From Candidatus Tectimicrobiota bacterium (lineage in GTDB: Bacteria > UBA8248 > JACPRG01): a stretch of 20,415 bases of DNA. This document shows, one piece after another, positions 19,489 to 20,415 of the stretch. Under the pieces are notes generated by a model that ran no database searches, was not told the DNA's origin, and was given only the letters and a program-made list of their open reading frames with translations. Position 1 is the stretch's first letter. Every line of letters begins with the position of its first letter. Position numbers and translations under genes: made by a program. The DNA lies in NCBI GenBank assembly GCA_016190025.1, contig JACPRG010000045.1, positions 1-20,415 of the forward strand, given 5' to 3'.

Positions 19489-20415
19489 ATGCGAGACCAC
19501 ATCCAAGCGGTCCTTCATCACCTCAGGAGCCGGGGGGTCGAATACGCCGACGTCCGCCGGATGGCCGCCCGGTCCCAGGAACTGGCGGTCAAGAACGGCC
19601 GGGTCCAGAGCGTGAACCAGGGGGAGGAGGCGGGTTACGGCATCCGCGTGATCCACAAAGGGGCGTGGGGATTCGCCGCCGCGTCCGAAGGGCTGGACGG
19701 CCCGGGCGCGGAAGGGGCGCTCATCCGGGTGGCGGAGAAGGCCCTCTCCGTGGCCGAGGCGGCCTCCCGCGTCAACCGGGAGAGAGTCCGGCTGGACGAA
19801 TCCCCCCCGGAGGTCGGGTCTTATCGGGGGCTTTGCGAGGAGGACCCCTTCGCGGTGCCCCTGGAGGAGAAGATAGACCTTCTGGTCCGGACCACCGAGA
19901 TCCTCTCCCACCCCCGGACCCTCGCCGCCTCGGCCCGGATGGTGTGCCACCGGGTCGAGAAAACCTTCGCCAGCACGGAAGGGGCCTGGGTCGAGCAGGA
20001 ATTCACCGAGACGGGAGCGGGGATGAGCTGCACGGTCGCCGAAGGGGGCGAGGTCCAGACCCGCTCCTTTCCGACGAGCGACGCCGGCAATTACGCCCAG
20101 CGGGGGTACGAGTTCATCCGCGAGACGGGTCTGGCCGAGGCCGCGCCGAGAGTCCTGGAGGAGGGCCTGGCCCTGCTCAAAGCCCCCGGGGTCCCCGAAG
20201 ACGAGTGGGACATCATCCTGGCGAGCAACCAGATGGTCCTCCAGCTCCACGAGTCGTGCGGCCACGCCATCGAGCTGGACCGGGTCTTCGGCGACGAGAT
20301 CAGCCTGGCGGGCGGCAGCTTCCTCACCACCGACAGGCGGGGGCGCTTCCGCTACGGGTCGGACCTCATCCACATCTACGCCGACGGGACCCTCCCCGGG
20401 GCCCTGGGCAGCTAC
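19489..20415 (+). CDS. tldD: TldD-family metallopeptidase, N-terminal 309 codons (runs off the window edge)
   Basis: Zinc peptidase of the TldD/TldE (PmbA) family; TldD-TldE heterodimers degrade unfolded peptides and cleave leader sequences such as those of microcin B17 and CcdA. The open part shows the N-terminal domain (EYADVRRMAARSQELAVKNGRVQSVNQGEEAGYGIRVI) and the zinc motif LHESCGHAIELDRVFGDE, where His254-Glu255-x3-His259 is the HExxxH signature present in TldD and absent from TldE. That makes it the catalytic partner. ATG 19489 is preceded by GGGATGA; the ribosome site is ordinary. The frame is open at the last base. Any tldE partner would lie beyond the window. Confidence 0.92.
   Translation, partial: MRDHIQAVLHHLRSRGVEYADVRRMAARSQELAVKNGRVQSVNQGEEAGYGIRVIHKGAWGFAAASEGLDGPGAEGALIRVAEKALSVAEAASRVNRERVRLDESPPEVGSYRGLCEEDPFAVPLEEKIDLLVRTTEILSHPRTLAASARMVCHRVEKTFASTEGAWVEQEFTETGAGMSCTVAEGGEVQTRSFPTSDAGNYAQRGYEFIRETGLAEAAPRVLEEGLALLKAPGVPEDEWDIILASNQMVLQLHESCGHAIELDRVFGDEISLAGGSFLTTDRRGRFRYGSDLIHIYADGTLPGALGSY

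Noticed and set aside
1..20415. tRNA or rRNA genes
   Set aside because: No tRNA-like cloverleaf with GGTTCGAATCC-type T-arm or rRNA signature was found by eye in the intergenic intervals; a covariance scan was not possible here.

Overview
The window is very GC-rich, gene-dense bacterial DNA from a Gram-negative (LPS-making) organism. The Kdo genes kdsD and kdsC imply an outer membrane with Kdo-containing LPS. The AceE-type pyruvate dehydrogenase, a methylmalonyl-CoA mutase, a SpoVG-like protein, a NodI/NodJ-type exporter and abundant intergenic palindromes would fit Acidobacteriota, Methylomirabilota or a deltaproteobacterial-type lineage. That placement is inference; no rRNA or tRNA gene was seen to anchor it.

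Layout. Positions 1-2442 (minus strand): a membrane-anchored coiled-coil protein, then kdsD, kdsC and the first 72 codons of methylmalonyl-CoA mutase. Positions 2443-2910 hold no large gene but are dense in signal: four copies of a 17-bp dyad repeat, a consensus sigma-70 promoter, and a complete tryptophan attenuator (leader peptide with three Trp codons, competing RNA segments, 12-bp terminator with eight Ts) ahead of trpE (2911-4431). Positions 4519-4808 (minus) encode a SpoVG-like protein that is out of frame at a run of seven G; divergent from it is a small membrane/zinc protein. Positions 5393-10876 are the pyruvate dehydrogenase operon, E1 (aceE type), E2, E3, with a good promoter at 5148-5176.

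Positions 10877-11411 form an accessory-looking stretch: a 39-bp hairpin repeat, a small zinc-finger ORF, and four palindromes, two of which make a 30-bp inverted pair. Then come an orphan NMT1/THI5-like periplasmic binding protein (minus), an FSA-type transaldolase and an FmdB-type zinc ribbon with a good terminator. A translationally coupled trio follows: ABC ATPase, ABC permease and AlkA-like DNA glycosylase, joined by two GTGA overlaps. A second repeat nest (16500-16763) separates alkA from a dGTPase-like HD hydrolase. The window ends with a mycothiol-type (MDMPI) DinB-fold protein, an unrecognised conserved-looking 130-residue protein, and the first 309 codons of a TldD-family metallopeptidase.

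The most notable signals are the trp attenuator, a 17-bp dyad repeat that occurs in tandem with exact 17-nt periodicity and appears once as a precise 17-nt insertion inside another repeat, and the interrupted spoVG-like frame. Apart from these, the coding content is mostly housekeeping (envelope, central carbon, amino-acid synthesis, nucleotide and DNA maintenance).
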